A stretch of 36,554 bases of DNA from Roseburia sp. GTDB taxonomy: Bacteria > Bacillota > Clostridia > Lachnospirales > Lachnospiraceae. Location: positions 1 to 36,554 of the forward strand of contig JAMOZS010000026.1 in NCBI GenBank assembly GCA_023667765.1. Direction: 5' to 3'. The position numbers were made by a program, and so were the translations under genes. Within the stretch, counting starts at the first letter, position 1; every line of letters starts with the position of its first letter. The notes under the pieces were generated by a model. It worked only from the letters and a program-made list of their open reading frames with translations, was not told the DNA's origin and made no database searches. Shown here piece by piece: positions 21,993-30,903 of the stretch.

Positions 21993-22846
21993 GGAAATTG
22001 ATTAAGTATGAGTGGAAGGACGTCTATAAAATAGGGCTTTTGATGCTGAGCATCATTTTCGGAGTAACGCTTATAGGAGTGCTGTACTTTCATACGCCTC
22101 TGTGGAATCAGCTCTTTTCGAATCAGGTCAATGAGAATAGTTTCGCAATCCTTACCGGTGCCATGTCGGGGGTCGGCAGTTTACTTCTGTATGTTTTCAT
22201 GCTGGTGGGCGTTAGCTATGGTATCATGATTTATATCGGCGTGCATTTTTATCGAACCATGTATACGGACCAGGGATATCTGACGCAGACGCTTCCGGTA
22301 AAATCCGGTCAGCTGCTGATATCCAAGCTGTTTGTGGGGGGTATCTGGGTCATTCTGGTGGAGCTGGCAATCATTGCTTCGGTGATTGCGCTGGGGGGCG
22401 GTATGGTGTCCGGTTTTATGGTGGAATATGGGATGGACTGGGATTTGAGAGCCCTCTTCAGAGAGCTGTACTGGGCGTTTGAGGAAGAAATGGGAATAGG
22501 CTTTTTCAGGTATCTGGTCAGTATGATTCTGACCCTGGTCATTGGGCCCTTTATGGGTATGAGCGTACTCTTCGGCGCGATTACGATAGGACAGCTGTCC
22601 GGAAAGCATAAGGGAATGATGGGGATTGTGGCTTATTTTGTTCTGGCCTTTGTCAATTCTCTGCTGAGCATGCTGGTAAGTGTGATGATAACCTTCGGCA
22701 GCGTTGCGATGAGGACGGTTGTCTCGGAAGAATATTATACTTATAACAGTACCTATGATGCCAGTCTGATTACTTCTGTGGTGATGGGAGTAGTCATGTT
22801 TTTTGTAGCGCAGTATATCCTGAAAAATAAGCTGAATATGGATTGA
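21986..22846 (+). CDS. ABC-2 type permease of the GntR-ABC operon
   Basis: The protein has 286 residues with six hydrophobic segments. The first is about 15-37 (IGLLMLSIIFGVTLIGVLYF), a paired segment follows around 58-90, then others near 115-140, 175-205, 212-237 and 255-280. Segment TDQGYLTQTLPVKSGQLLIS between helices is typical of ABC-2 permeases in YtrA-controlled operons. GGAGGTG precedes the start, inside the ATPase gene. It forms the membrane half of the exporter, and the operon ends at the terminator immediately after. Confidence 0.88.
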   Translation: MLGKLIKYEWKDVYKIGLLMLSIIFGVTLIGVLYFHTPLWNQLFSNQVNENSFAILTGAMSGVGSLLLYVFMLVGVSYGIMIYIGVHFYRTMYTDQGYLTQTLPVKSGQLLISKLFVGGIWVILVELAIIASVIALGGGMVSGFMVEYGMDWDLRALFRELYWAFEEEMGIGFFRYLVSMILTLVIGPFMGMSVLFGAITIGQLSGKHKGMMGIVAYFVLAFVNSLLSMLVSVMITFGSVAMRTVVSEEYYTYNSTYDASLITSVVMGVVMFFVAQYILKNKLNMD

Positions 22847-22856
22847 TAAGGATGCG

Positions 22857-22884
22857 AAAGAGCCGCCTGAATGGGCGGCTTTTT
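22857..22884 (+). terminator. intrinsic terminator of the GntR-ABC operon
   Basis: AGCCGCC (22861-22867) pairs with GGCGGCT (22874-22880) around a six-base loop; AAAG on the left extends the pairing into the T tract. Confidence 0.88.
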
Positions 22885-22909
22885 CATATTACGTTTTTTC
22901 AGAAAGGAA

Positions 22910-22938
22910 TTGCCCTTTGCTCCATAATTTGATATAAT
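22910..22938 (+). promoter_or_regulatory. strong sigma-A promoter of the DUF5717/DUF5716 operon
   Basis: TTGCCC (22910-22915) lies 17 bases from a perfect TATAAT (22933-22938). It is the only clear promoter before four co-directional genes spaced 20-26 bases apart. Confidence 0.78.
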
Positions 22939-22972
22939 TAGCTAAATTGTTTGACGAAAAGTAGGTGAGCGA

Positions 22973-25900
22973 ATGCAGGAGATTATAGAGAGGATGATAG
23001 AGGGAAGCTTTGAACAGGTAAGTGGTTCTCTTGATTTTTCATGTACGGAAATCCATATCTCTCTGCAGAAAGGCGGCTGTTATGAGGGGGAGTTTCAGAT
23101 TCATGCCACGCCGGGATGCTTTACTACGGGGCATATCACTACCTCCGACTTTCGAATGGAATGTCTGACGCCGAATTTTACCGGTACGCTGGCGGATATT
23201 GCGTATCGCTTCCACGGGGAACAGCTGGAGGAGGGGGAGGAGATAAAGGGTTCTTTTTATGTGGTCAGCAGTCAGGGCGAATATTATCTGCCCTTTGTGG
23301 CGTCTGTAGAACACGGCATACTGGATTCCTCCGTGGGCCCCGTTAAAAATTTATTCCATTTCGCAAATCTGGCGAAAAGTAATTGGAAGGAGGCTTTGCG
23401 GCTCTTTTATTCACCGGAGTTTCAAAGCGTTTTTAAGGGCAGCGACAGGAAGCATTACGACAGCTACAGGGGATTAAGCGTATATGCCAATCAGGAGCAG
23501 AATATGGAGGAGTTCCTGATTCAGATGAACAAGAAACAGAAGGTTGAGTTTCTGACGGCGGAAGCTTCCATAGAATTAGATATTCTGCCTGCGGGCACAA
23601 GCTATGATGTGCTGGAAAGAGAGATTGCTCTCACGCGCAACGGCTGGGGTTATACGGTTTTGAATGTGGAATGTGACGGGGATTTCCTTTTTACGGAAAA
23701 GCAGCTGATAACGGAGGATGACTTTTTGGGAAACAGCTGCCGTTTTTCTGTGTATATAGACAGCAGCAGCTGTCGTCAGGGAAGAAATTTCGGACAGGTG
23801 TTACTCTATAATTCCTATGGAGCTCTGACCATTCCGATTACGGTAAAGATGGGTGAATCCAATCCGGACGGCGTTAAAAGAATGAAAAAAAAGCGAAACA
23901 TTGTACAGCTGTCCCGGTATTATCAGGCCTTTCGCATGAAAAAAATCAATACGGTCACCTGGCTGAAGGAGACCGGAGGTCTGGTGGAGAAGCTGCTTGC
24001 CATGGATGAGCGGGACGTGGCGGCCAGATTGTTCAAGGCGCAGCTTTTGATTACGGGGGAGCGGTATAAAGAGGCGGACCGGATGCTTGAGCAGGCCGGG
24101 GAGTGCATGGGAGAAAAGCCGGATGAGGAGCTGTGGGCGTATTATCTTTATCTGACTACGCTGCTTCGCAGAGAAGAGGCATACGTCAATGAGATAGCCG
24201 GGGAAGTAGAGCGAATTTACCGCAGGGAAAAGAAATCCTGGCGAATAGCATGGCTGCTTTTGTATTTGTCGGAGGAATATAATAAATCCGCCGCAGTAAA
24301 ATGGCAGTTTTTGAAAAAGCAGTTTGAAAACGGCTGCCGCAGTTTTATTATTTACATAGAAGCGCTGGGGCTTTTAAACAGCAATCCCATGCTGCTTCGG
24401 AGTCTGGGTAGCTTTGAGCTTCAGGTGCTGCATTACGGAGTGAGACAGGAGGCGCTGCTTGGGGGAGTGGTGGAGCAGCTTTTGTATTTAAGCGGTAAGG
24501 TGAGGGAGTATCATTCGCTGTTGTGTAAGATTTTGCAGGGACTTTATCATCAAAAACCGGATTCCGGTCTGCTGCAGGAAATTTGTACCCTGCTTATCAA
24601 GGGAGGAAAGACGGGAGAGGATTATTTTGAATGGTATCGCAGAGGGGTGGAGGAGCAGCTTCGCATCACCAATCTGTACGAGTATTTTATGATGAGCCTG
24701 GACAGGAGCAGTACTCAGAATCTGCCCAGAGTGGTGCTTCTGTACTTTTCCTATCAGAGTAATCTGGATTATGAGCATATGGCCTTTTTATATGATTATG
24801 TACTGGAGCACCGGCAGGAGCTGGGAGAATTGTACGAGAACTATAGGCCCCGTATGGAGCATTTCATAATGGAGCAAATCCGCAGGGAGCATATTAATCT
24901 TTACCTGGCTAGGCTCTATACGAAGCTTTTGATACCGGAGACGGTTGGCGAGCAGATAGCAAAACCTCTGTCCAGACTGCTGTTTGCACATTTCCTGAGG
25001 GCGGAGGATTTGCGCATGAAAAAGGTTTTGGTATATTATCCCAATTGTGTGAATCCCCGGGAATATTCTCTTGTGGAGGGGCGCTGTTGGCTGCCCCTAT
25101 ACGGAAACGAGTATACCATTGTCTTTGAGGACGCCTGGGGCAATCGATTTGTAAAGAATATTGGGTATACCCTGGAGAAGCTGATGTCTCCCGGCAGGCT
25201 TCTTCGTTCGGTGACGCCCTTTGTAAAGGATTCTCCGGAACTGGATTATTATCTCTTTGAGTTGGATAACGGCCTGGATGAGATTACCGCTGAGAGCGTG
25301 GAGTGTGCGATGCGGCTGGTAACCTATGAGGAGATGATACCGGAGGTTCGCAGGGAGCTTACCTATCGGTTGCTCCAATATTTTTATGAGACGGATGCTT
25401 TGGAGGTTCTGGACGTCTGGCTGGAAAGAATTACTCCGGAGGAGTTCTCCGTGAGCGAGCGCGCAGGAATCCTGAAATATATGGTACTGCGGGGACAGTA
25501 TGGGAAGGCTTATGACTGGATAGAAGGGTTTGGCCCCTATTTTGTGGAACTGAGCACACTGGTGCGCCTGGTCAGCGCGCTGGTGTCTGAGGATATCATT
25601 GAGGAGAGACCGGTGCTTACCGCGGCGGCCGTCTATGTGTTCAGGCGCAGTAAATACAATCATGCTATTTTAGAGTATCTGTGCAGGCATTTTTCGGGTA
25701 TGTCCAAGGATATGCGCGATATCTGGAAAACCGCTCGGGACTTTGGTGTGGACTGCTATTATCTTTCGGAGAGAATTCTGCTGCAGATGCTGTATACAGG
25801 AGCCTTCGTGGGAGAAAAGATGGAAATCTTTCGCTATTATGTATCTCAGGGGGCAAAGCAGGAGGTGGAGACGGCTTTCCTGAACCAGTGCGCATATGAT

Positions 25901-26542
25901 TATTTTGTCAAGGAGAGGGTTACGGACGGTTATGTATTCCGGGAAATTCAGAATATGTACAGGCGGGGGGAACATGTGCAGAAGGTCTGTAAGCTGGCAT
26001 ATCTGAAATTCTATGCGGAGAATCCGGAGGAGCTTGGGGAGCAGAATACGCCGGTGATGCAGGCATGGATTCAGGATATGATGGCCGAGAGAATCCACTT
26101 GAATTTTTTTCGGGAGCTTAAGGGGTGCGCAGGATTGATACGGGAGTTGATGGATAAGACGATTATCGAATACAGAGCCCGTCCCGGCAGCAGAGCCAGA
26201 ATCCATTATATGATAACCCATGATAACGGAGAGGCGCAGGAATACCTCTCGGAATATATGAAGGATGCCTTCGGAGGAGTATGCTATAAGGAATTTGTAC
26301 TGTTCTTTGGAGAGACGCTGCAGTATTATATTATGGAAGAGTATGATGACAAGGAGCAGCTCACCGAGAGCGGTACGGTGCAGAATAATGATATCGGCAT
26401 GGACGGTGAGGGCGCAAAATATGATTTAATCAATGATATGGTAATCAGCAAGAATCTGCAGGATTATGATATGCTGGATGAAACGCTGGAGACCTATTAT
26501 CGCAGGGAATACTATAACGAGCAGCTGTTTGCCTTGCGGTAG
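22973..26542 (+). CDS. DUF5717-like large protein (1189 aa)
   Basis: I recognise this as the large DUF5717-type protein of Lachnospiraceae, function unknown. There is no signal peptide or membrane helix. Residues 1-290 are beta-rich with two similar sandwich-like parts (FEQVSGSLDFSCTEIHISLQ; VEFLTAEASIELDILPAGTS), both describing Ig/TRAP-like strands. A linker MKKKRN near 305 leads to a long helical solenoid (about 310-690) with TPR-like helix pairs such as AARLFKAQLLITGERYKEAD. A mixed region (about 700-770, YYPNCVNPREYSLVEGRCWL) is followed by a second helical repeat to about 1100. AGGTGA precedes the ATG. It looks like a scaffold, with no enzyme motif visible. Confidence 0.82.
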   Translation: MQEIIERMIEGSFEQVSGSLDFSCTEIHISLQKGGCYEGEFQIHATPGCFTTGHITTSDFRMECLTPNFTGTLADIAYRFHGEQLEEGEEIKGSFYVVSSQGEYYLPFVASVEHGILDSSVGPVKNLFHFANLAKSNWKEALRLFYSPEFQSVFKGSDRKHYDSYRGLSVYANQEQNMEEFLIQMNKKQKVEFLTAEASIELDILPAGTSYDVLEREIALTRNGWGYTVLNVECDGDFLFTEKQLITEDDFLGNSCRFSVYIDSSSCRQGRNFGQVLLYNSYGALTIPITVKMGESNPDGVKRMKKKRNIVQLSRYYQAFRMKKINTVTWLKETGGLVEKLLAMDERDVAARLFKAQLLITGERYKEADRMLEQAGECMGEKPDEELWAYYLYLTTLLRREEAYVNEIAGEVERIYRREKKSWRIAWLLLYLSEEYNKSAAVKWQFLKKQFENGCRSFIIYIEALGLLNSNPMLLRSLGSFELQVLHYGVRQEALLGGVVEQLLYLSGKVREYHSLLCKILQGLYHQKPDSGLLQEICTLLIKGGKTGEDYFEWYRRGVEEQLRITNLYEYFMMSLDRSSTQNLPRVVLLYFSYQSNLDYEHMAFLYDYVLEHRQELGELYENYRPRMEHFIMEQIRREHINLYLARLYTKLLIPETVGEQIAKPLSRLLFAHFLRAEDLRMKKVLVYYPNCVNPREYSLVEGRCWLPLYGNEYTIVFEDAWGNRFVKNIGYTLEKLMSPGRLLRSVTPFVKDSPELDYYLFELDNGLDEITAESVECAMRLVTYEEMIPEVRRELTYRLLQYFYETDALEVLDVWLERITPEEFSVSERAGILKYMVLRGQYGKAYDWIEGFGPYFVELSTLVRLVSALVSEDIIEERPVLTAAAVYVFRRSKYNHAILEYLCRHFSGMSKDMRDIWKTARDFGVDCYYLSERILLQMLYTGAFVGEKMEIFRYYVSQGAKQEVETAFLNQCAYDYFVKERVTDGYVFREIQNMYRRGEHVQKVCKLAYLKFYAENPEELGEQNTPVMQAWIQDMMAERIHLNFFRELKGCAGLIRELMDKTIIEYRARPGSRARIHYMITHDNGEAQEYLSEYMKDAFGGVCYKEFVLFFGETLQYYIMEEYDDKEQLTESGTVQNNDIGMDGEGAKYDLINDMVISKNLQDYDMLDETLETYYRREYYNEQLFALR

Positions 26543-26567
26543 ATGACACCCGGAGAGGAGGACGGTC

Positions 26568-27848
26568 ATGTTTAAGCAGTTTGGAAATGGCAAGCTCGTT
26601 GCGGGCATTGATATCAACGACAGTTTTTTTCAGCTCAGCTATTGTATGACGAACAGTGAGAATGTAGAGACGGTATCCTCCGTGGCAGGGGCGGAGGTCT
26701 ACAGCATTCCTACGGTACTGTGCAAGCGAAGCGGCGTTAATCAGTGGTATTATGGCAATGAGGCGATACGCTATGCCGGCGAGAATGATAATATATTAAT
26801 AGATAACCTCCTGAGTCTGGCAATCAGCGGTGAGACGGTGAGAATCGAGGAGGAGGATTTTGAGCCGGAAGCGTTGTTGGCATTGTTCTTGAAGCGGAGT
26901 ATGGGAGCGTTATCCAAGGCCGTCCCGGACAGGCTGGAGGCATTGATGATTACCTGTGAGAAATTGGATTATCGGGTAATCGAGGTGTTGAATCAGGTGG
27001 TGGGCAGGCTGGATTTAAAGACTGACAAGGTGTTTTATCAGAGCCATATGGAGAGCTTTTATGCGTATATGCTCAGGCAGCCTGAGGATTTATGGCTGGC
27101 TAAGACCCTGCTCCTTGACTACAGGGATAACAGAATTGTGGTATATCAGATGGAATGTAACAGACGTACCAGGCCGATGGTGGTCTTTATCGGCGAGGAG
27201 GAGAGGGCGTTTCCTGCCTATGAGCCGATGCCCGGGGAGGAAGAACTGCGGGCGGAGAAATATGCAAGACTGGACGCGGCTCTTTTAGAGCTTGTACAGG
27301 AGGCGCTGCATAATCAGGTGGTCTCGGCGGTATATTTGATTGGAGAGGACTTCCGGGAGGAGTGGATGAAGGAAACCCTGCGCTTTTTGTGTAAGGGCAG
27401 ACGGGTGTTTCAGGGAAACAATCTTTACAGCAAGGGGGCCTGCTATGGTATGCTGGAGCGCATACAGGAAAGCGAGGCAGGCAAGGAACATGTCTTTCTG
27501 GGAAAGGATAAGCTGAAAGCCAATATCGGTATGAATGTACTGCGCCGGGGGGAGGCTTCTTATTATGCGCTGCTGGATGCGGGCGAGAACTGGTTTGAGG
27601 CCGAAAAGACGCTGGAGCTTTATATACAGAAAGACAGCTGCCTTGAATTTATCATTACCTCTTTGGTGGGCCGGGGGAACGCTGTAGCCCGGGTTACGCT
27701 GGAGGAGCTTGCGGGGGAGGTCAGCCGTCTGCGTCTGCATTTATATCTACAGGATGAGAATTCGCTGATGGTAGAGATTACGGACTTGGGCTTTGGGACA
27801 TTCAGGGCCTCCCAGGGCAAAGTCTGGAAGGATAAAATTGCTCTTTAG
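26568..27848 (+). CDS. DUF5716-like protein with a degenerate actin/Hsp70-type fold
   Basis: The protein has 426 residues. The start GKLVAGIDINDSFFQLSYCM parallels the phosphate-1 strand of actin/Hsp70 ATPases (GIDLGTTNS), and QSHMESFYAYML resembles the helix before phosphate-2. LLLDYRDNRIVVYQM sits where DLGGGTFD would be but lacks its glycines. VYLIGEDFREEWMKETLRFL and then GNNLYSKGACYGM parallel the adenosine motif and the following helix, with GE in place of GG. ATP binding is therefore doubtful. The C-terminal 100 residues are a beta domain (LELYIQKDSCLEFIITSLVG) reminiscent of an Hsp70 substrate domain. GGAGAGGAGG precedes the ATG. Second gene of the operon. Confidence 0.78.
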   Translation: MFKQFGNGKLVAGIDINDSFFQLSYCMTNSENVETVSSVAGAEVYSIPTVLCKRSGVNQWYYGNEAIRYAGENDNILIDNLLSLAISGETVRIEEEDFEPEALLALFLKRSMGALSKAVPDRLEALMITCEKLDYRVIEVLNQVVGRLDLKTDKVFYQSHMESFYAYMLRQPEDLWLAKTLLLDYRDNRIVVYQMECNRRTRPMVVFIGEEERAFPAYEPMPGEEELRAEKYARLDAALLELVQEALHNQVVSAVYLIGEDFREEWMKETLRFLCKGRRVFQGNNLYSKGACYGMLERIQESEAGKEHVFLGKDKLKANIGMNVLRRGEASYYALLDAGENWFEAEKTLELYIQKDSCLEFIITSLVGRGNAVARVTLEELAGEVSRLRLHLYLQDENSLMVEITDLGFGTFRASQGKVWKDKIAL

Positions 27849-27868
27849 AGCTTTGAAGGAGGATAGAG

Positions 27869-28723
27869 ATGTCCGTCAGTGTATGTGTGGGAAATTATGC
27901 AAAGATACCATATAAGATAGCGGGATTGGAGCTTGCCGTGTATTGCATGGAGGAGCTCTGTTATTGTATGAAGGAGAATGCCTTTTTGCTTGATATGACG
28001 CTGATGAATGATGAACTGGTGAACTGGATTGGCATAGACTGCGGTCTGAAGGAGCTGGCAGGCAAGCTGTATCCTCTGGTTCACAGGAAGGGCTCTCTTA
28101 GCAGCTTTGTCACTATGATTCTGGAATATGTGGGTTTCTATGATGGAGATGTGATTCGCCAGGTAGAACAGGCGCTGAGGAGGGGAACGGGGCTTTCCGG
28201 TATTGAGAAGAGGAAAACCCAGATAGATTATCTGGTAAACAGGAAAAAGTATGTGGCGGCTCTCAGAGGCTATGACGCATTGCTTGCCCAGTGGACGGAA
28301 CTGGAGAGGGAAGGCGGTGAATTGCCGGCGGATAAGGTGCGGGCTTCTCTGCAGCATAATAAGGGAGTGGTTTTTTGCCATCTGATGCTCTATGAGCAGG
28401 CGGGGGAGTGTTTCCTGAGAGCCTATCAGCTGACGGGGGATGAGGAGGAATATCTGGCCTATCTGGCGGCGAAGCGTATGAAGCTGAGCGAAAATGATTA
28501 TATAGCCTTTGCAGCGGAGGATGCGGAGCATTATGAATCCATGCTGGCGCTGGAAAAAAGGATGGAGAGGATTCGGAAGACCTTTGAGGAGCAGGAGGCA
28601 TACGAAAGGCTCCTTCGGCGCAAGAGATGGAGAGAGGGCAATGAAAAGCAGAGCTATTATGATGATAATGAAAGCCTGGCGAGGGTATTGAAAAACAGTT
28701 ATAGAGAGTGTGTCTATGACTGA
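27869..28723 (+). CDS. helical-repeat protein of the DUF5716 operon
   Basis: The protein has 284 residues and is mostly helical. A Cys-containing N-terminal part (LAVYCMEELCYCMKENAFLL) is followed by TPR-like pairs (KKYVAALRGYDALLAQWTEL; HNKGVVFCHLMLYEQAGECF, LRAYQLTGDEEEYLAYLAA) and a charged coiled tail. There is no membrane helix or enzyme motif. AAGGAGG precedes the ATG, 20 bases after the DUF5716-like gene, so it is probably cotranslated. A TPR protein beside an Hsp70-like fold suggests a co-chaperone or adaptor. I do not know the family name. Confidence 0.72.
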   Translation: MSVSVCVGNYAKIPYKIAGLELAVYCMEELCYCMKENAFLLDMTLMNDELVNWIGIDCGLKELAGKLYPLVHRKGSLSSFVTMILEYVGFYDGDVIRQVEQALRRGTGLSGIEKRKTQIDYLVNRKKYVAALRGYDALLAQWTELEREGGELPADKVRASLQHNKGVVFCHLMLYEQAGECFLRAYQLTGDEEEYLAYLAAKRMKLSENDYIAFAAEDAEHYESMLALEKRMERIRKTFEEQEAYERLLRRKRWREGNEKQSYYDDNESLARVLKNSYRECVYD

Positions 28724-28749
28724 CGCAAAGCGGCATCACGGAGGTTGGT

Positions 28750-29916
28750 ATGGGATTTTGGAAGAAGCTGTTTAAGAGGAAAGAAAAAGAGACGCAAACA
28801 GAAGCGGAATGGGATCAGATTGTATATGCCAGAGAGAACGTGGATTTTGACGACGAGGAGCAGAGAAGCCGGTATGTGACGAATTGTGTGGAGCAGATTG
28901 CGGAGGCCACCCGGGAGACGGAGCTGTTGACCGGAGAATATTCGCTGGTTACCTCGTATCTTATGGACATGGAGGAGGTTGAGGCGCTTCCGGAGGGAGA
29001 GAGGGAGGAGCTGGAGAAAATTGCCCGCGCGCTGCTGACGCTGGAGCAGGAGCAGAATCGTTACAACGACAGGAAAAATCGTATGTCGGATACGGACTTT
29101 TATGAAATACGGGGCCGGGAGAAGGAGATGGAGGAGGGCATTCTCAAATTAAAGGAGGGGGAGAGGCAAGCCAGTCTGATTAAGCAGGATTTGACGCGGA
29201 TTGACAGGGAGCGTCACGCTTATGCCTACAGAAGGCAGGAGCTCTCCGCAATACAGGCTAATCTGCGGGGGATGACGGTGATTTTTCTGACCGCCTTGAT
29301 TATTTGTCTGATGATGCTGGCGGTATTGCAGTTTGCCTTTGAGATGAATACGATGGCGGGATATTTTGTATCTGTGCTGGCGGCGGCGATTGCAATTACG
29401 GTGTTGTGCGTAAAGAATATGGACGCCCGTAAGGAGGAGGATAAGCTGATTCGCTCCATCAATAAGCTGATACAGCTGCAGAATAAGGTAAAGATTCGCT
29501 ATGTGAACAATTCCAAGCTTCTGGATTATCTCTACATCAAGTACAACACGGACAGCGCCTCTAAGCTGGAAAGACTCTGGGAACGCTATAAGCAGGAGAA
29601 GGAGGAGCGCAGGCAGTTTTTGGAGACGGAGGAGAAGCTGGATATGTATCAGGAGAGGCTGGTGGCCCAATTATCCAGATACCATATTCGCGACCCTCAC
29701 CGGTGGATTCATCAGGTGGCAGCTATTCTGGACAGCAGGGAAATGGTGGAGCTTCGCCATGACCTGATTCTGCGCAGACAGGCCTTAAGAGAGCAGCTGG
29801 ATTATAATAAGGATGTGGCCGAAACGGCACATAAGGAAATTTTAGATATTGTAGACAGTTATCCTCAGTATGCAGTTGAAATCCTTGAAATGGTAGAGCG
29901 GTATCAATATGTGTAG
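28750..29916 (+). CDS. coiled-coil protein with a two-helix membrane hairpin
   Basis: The protein has 388 residues. A basic start (MGFWKKLFKRKEKE) and long charged coiled coil (about 75-170) are followed by two membrane helices: about 174-196 (MTVIFLTALIICLMMLAVLQ) and about 201-220 (MAGYFVSVLAAAIAITVLCV). A second coiled coil (about 225-320) and a helical end complete it. Both ends should face the cytoplasm, with a very short external loop. It is the last gene of the operon and its only membrane protein, so it probably anchors the others. GGAGG precedes the ATG. I recognise no family; the layout resembles membrane-curvature or scaffold proteins. Confidence 0.75.
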   Translation: MGFWKKLFKRKEKETQTEAEWDQIVYARENVDFDDEEQRSRYVTNCVEQIAEATRETELLTGEYSLVTSYLMDMEEVEALPEGEREELEKIARALLTLEQEQNRYNDRKNRMSDTDFYEIRGREKEMEEGILKLKEGERQASLIKQDLTRIDRERHAYAYRRQELSAIQANLRGMTVIFLTALIICLMMLAVLQFAFEMNTMAGYFVSVLAAAIAITVLCVKNMDARKEEDKLIRSINKLIQLQNKVKIRYVNNSKLLDYLYIKYNTDSASKLERLWERYKQEKEERRQFLETEEKLDMYQERLVAQLSRYHIRDPHRWIHQVAAILDSREMVELRHDLILRRQALREQLDYNKDVAETAHKEILDIVDSYPQYAVEILEMVERYQYV

Positions 29917-29917
29917 G

Positions 29918-29946
29918 TTGACTTTTGACCCTGCCCATGGTAATAT
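29918..29946 (+). promoter_or_regulatory. sigma-A promoter of the amino-acid ABC operon
   Basis: TTGACT (29918-29923) and TAATAT (29941-29946) are 17 bases apart and begin two bases after the previous stop codon. The start near 29953 gives a leader of about 140 bases. Confidence 0.7.
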
Positions 29947-29952
29947 GACACC

Positions 29953-30068
29953 GTGTACACCGCCGGAGGCTTCAGGGAAGGGAGGCTTTTGCCAGCGCTT
30001 CCGTAGCAGACTGGTGTACAGTACAGTTGTATGACTGTCAGAGGAATGGATTCAGAGAAATGAATCCA
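29953..30068 (+). promoter_or_regulatory. structured 5' leader of the amino-acid ABC operon
   Basis: The leader begins with TGTACACC (29954-29961), which pairs exactly with GGTGTACA (30013-30020), enclosing a purine-rich 51-base domain. ACAGT/ACTGT (30023-30038) and TGGATTC/GAATCCA (30047-30068) follow as two hairpins, the last just before the ribosome binding site. It matches no riboswitch class I know and contains no T-box sequence. Regulation by folding is possible but unproven. Confidence 0.4.
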
Positions 30069-30093
30069 CAGGTTGCAGAAAGGCATGGTTAGG

Positions 30094-30885
30094 ATGATGA
30101 AAAAGTTTTTAGCAGTAATGAGTGTAATGGTTCTGGCGTTTTCGGTTCTGGCGGGCTGTGGCGCTTCAAAGGGCAGGACGTTTACCGTGGGTTTTGACGC
30201 GGAATTTCCTCCTTATGGTTATCGTGACGACAATGGCGAATATGTGGGCTTTGATTTGGATTTAGCTGCCGAGGTATGTAAGAGAAACGGCTGGGAGCTG
30301 GTAAAACAGCCAATCGACTGGGACGGAAAGGATATGGAGCTTTCTTCGGGAGCTATCGACTGTATCTGGAACGGTTTTACCATGAATGGCAGGGAGAACG
30401 AATATACATGGTCTCAGCCTTACGTGGATAACAGCCAGGTATTTGTGGTGCCGACCGCTTCCGGTATTGGCTCCAAGGCTGACCTGGCAGGCAAAATTGT
30501 GGCTGTACAGAAGGATTCTTCCGCACTGGCCGCATTGAATGACGAAGAGAATGCAGATAATATGGCTCTGAGGGATTCCTTTGCGCAATTGATTGAATAT
30601 GCGGATTATAATACTGCTTTTATGGATTTGGAGCAGGGAGCCGTAGAGGCGGTTGCCATTGATATCGGCGTTGCGGCTTATCAGATTGAACAGCGGGAGG
30701 CCGGCGCCTATGTCATGCTGGAGGAAACGCTGGCGACCGAGCAGTATGGGATAGGTTTTCTGCTGGGCAATGAACAGCTCAGAGACGAGGTGCAAAAGAC
30801 TTTGGACAAGATGGCTGAGGACGGTACGTTTATGCAGATTGCAGAAAAGTGGGGACTGACGGACAGCGTTTGTCTGGGAAAGTAG
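30094..30885 (+). CDS. amino-acid ABC transporter substrate-binding lipoprotein
   Basis: This is a periplasmic-binding-protein type 2 (SBP_bac_3) lipoprotein of 263 residues. The signal MMKKFLAVMSVMVLAFSVLA ends in the lipobox LAGC. The mature part shows TVGFDAEFPPYGYRDDNGEY and VGFDLDLAAEV, then ELSSGAIDCIWNGFTMNGRE, DLAGKIVAVQKDSSA, AVAIDIGVAAY and a C-terminal MAEDGTFMQIAEKWG. These are hallmarks of polar amino-acid binders; the ligand cannot be specified. The start is ATG 30094, ten bases after AGAAAGG; a TTG at 30073 is in frame but poorly placed. Permease and ATPase follow on the same strand. Confidence 0.93.
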   Translation: MMKKFLAVMSVMVLAFSVLAGCGASKGRTFTVGFDAEFPPYGYRDDNGEYVGFDLDLAAEVCKRNGWELVKQPIDWDGKDMELSSGAIDCIWNGFTMNGRENEYTWSQPYVDNSQVFVVPTASGIGSKADLAGKIVAVQKDSSALAALNDEENADNMALRDSFAQLIEYADYNTAFMDLEQGAVEAVAIDIGVAAYQIEQREAGAYVMLEETLATEQYGIGFLLGNEQLRDEVQKTLDKMAEDGTFMQIAEKWGLTDSVCLGK

Positions 30886-30903
30886 TTTGCTTTTGAGGAA
30901 CGG

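Noticed and set aside
29953..30068. T-box or SAM/lysine riboswitch before the amino-acid importer
   Set aside because: No T-box sequence (TGGNACC), specifier loop or conserved S-box/L-box motifs could be found.
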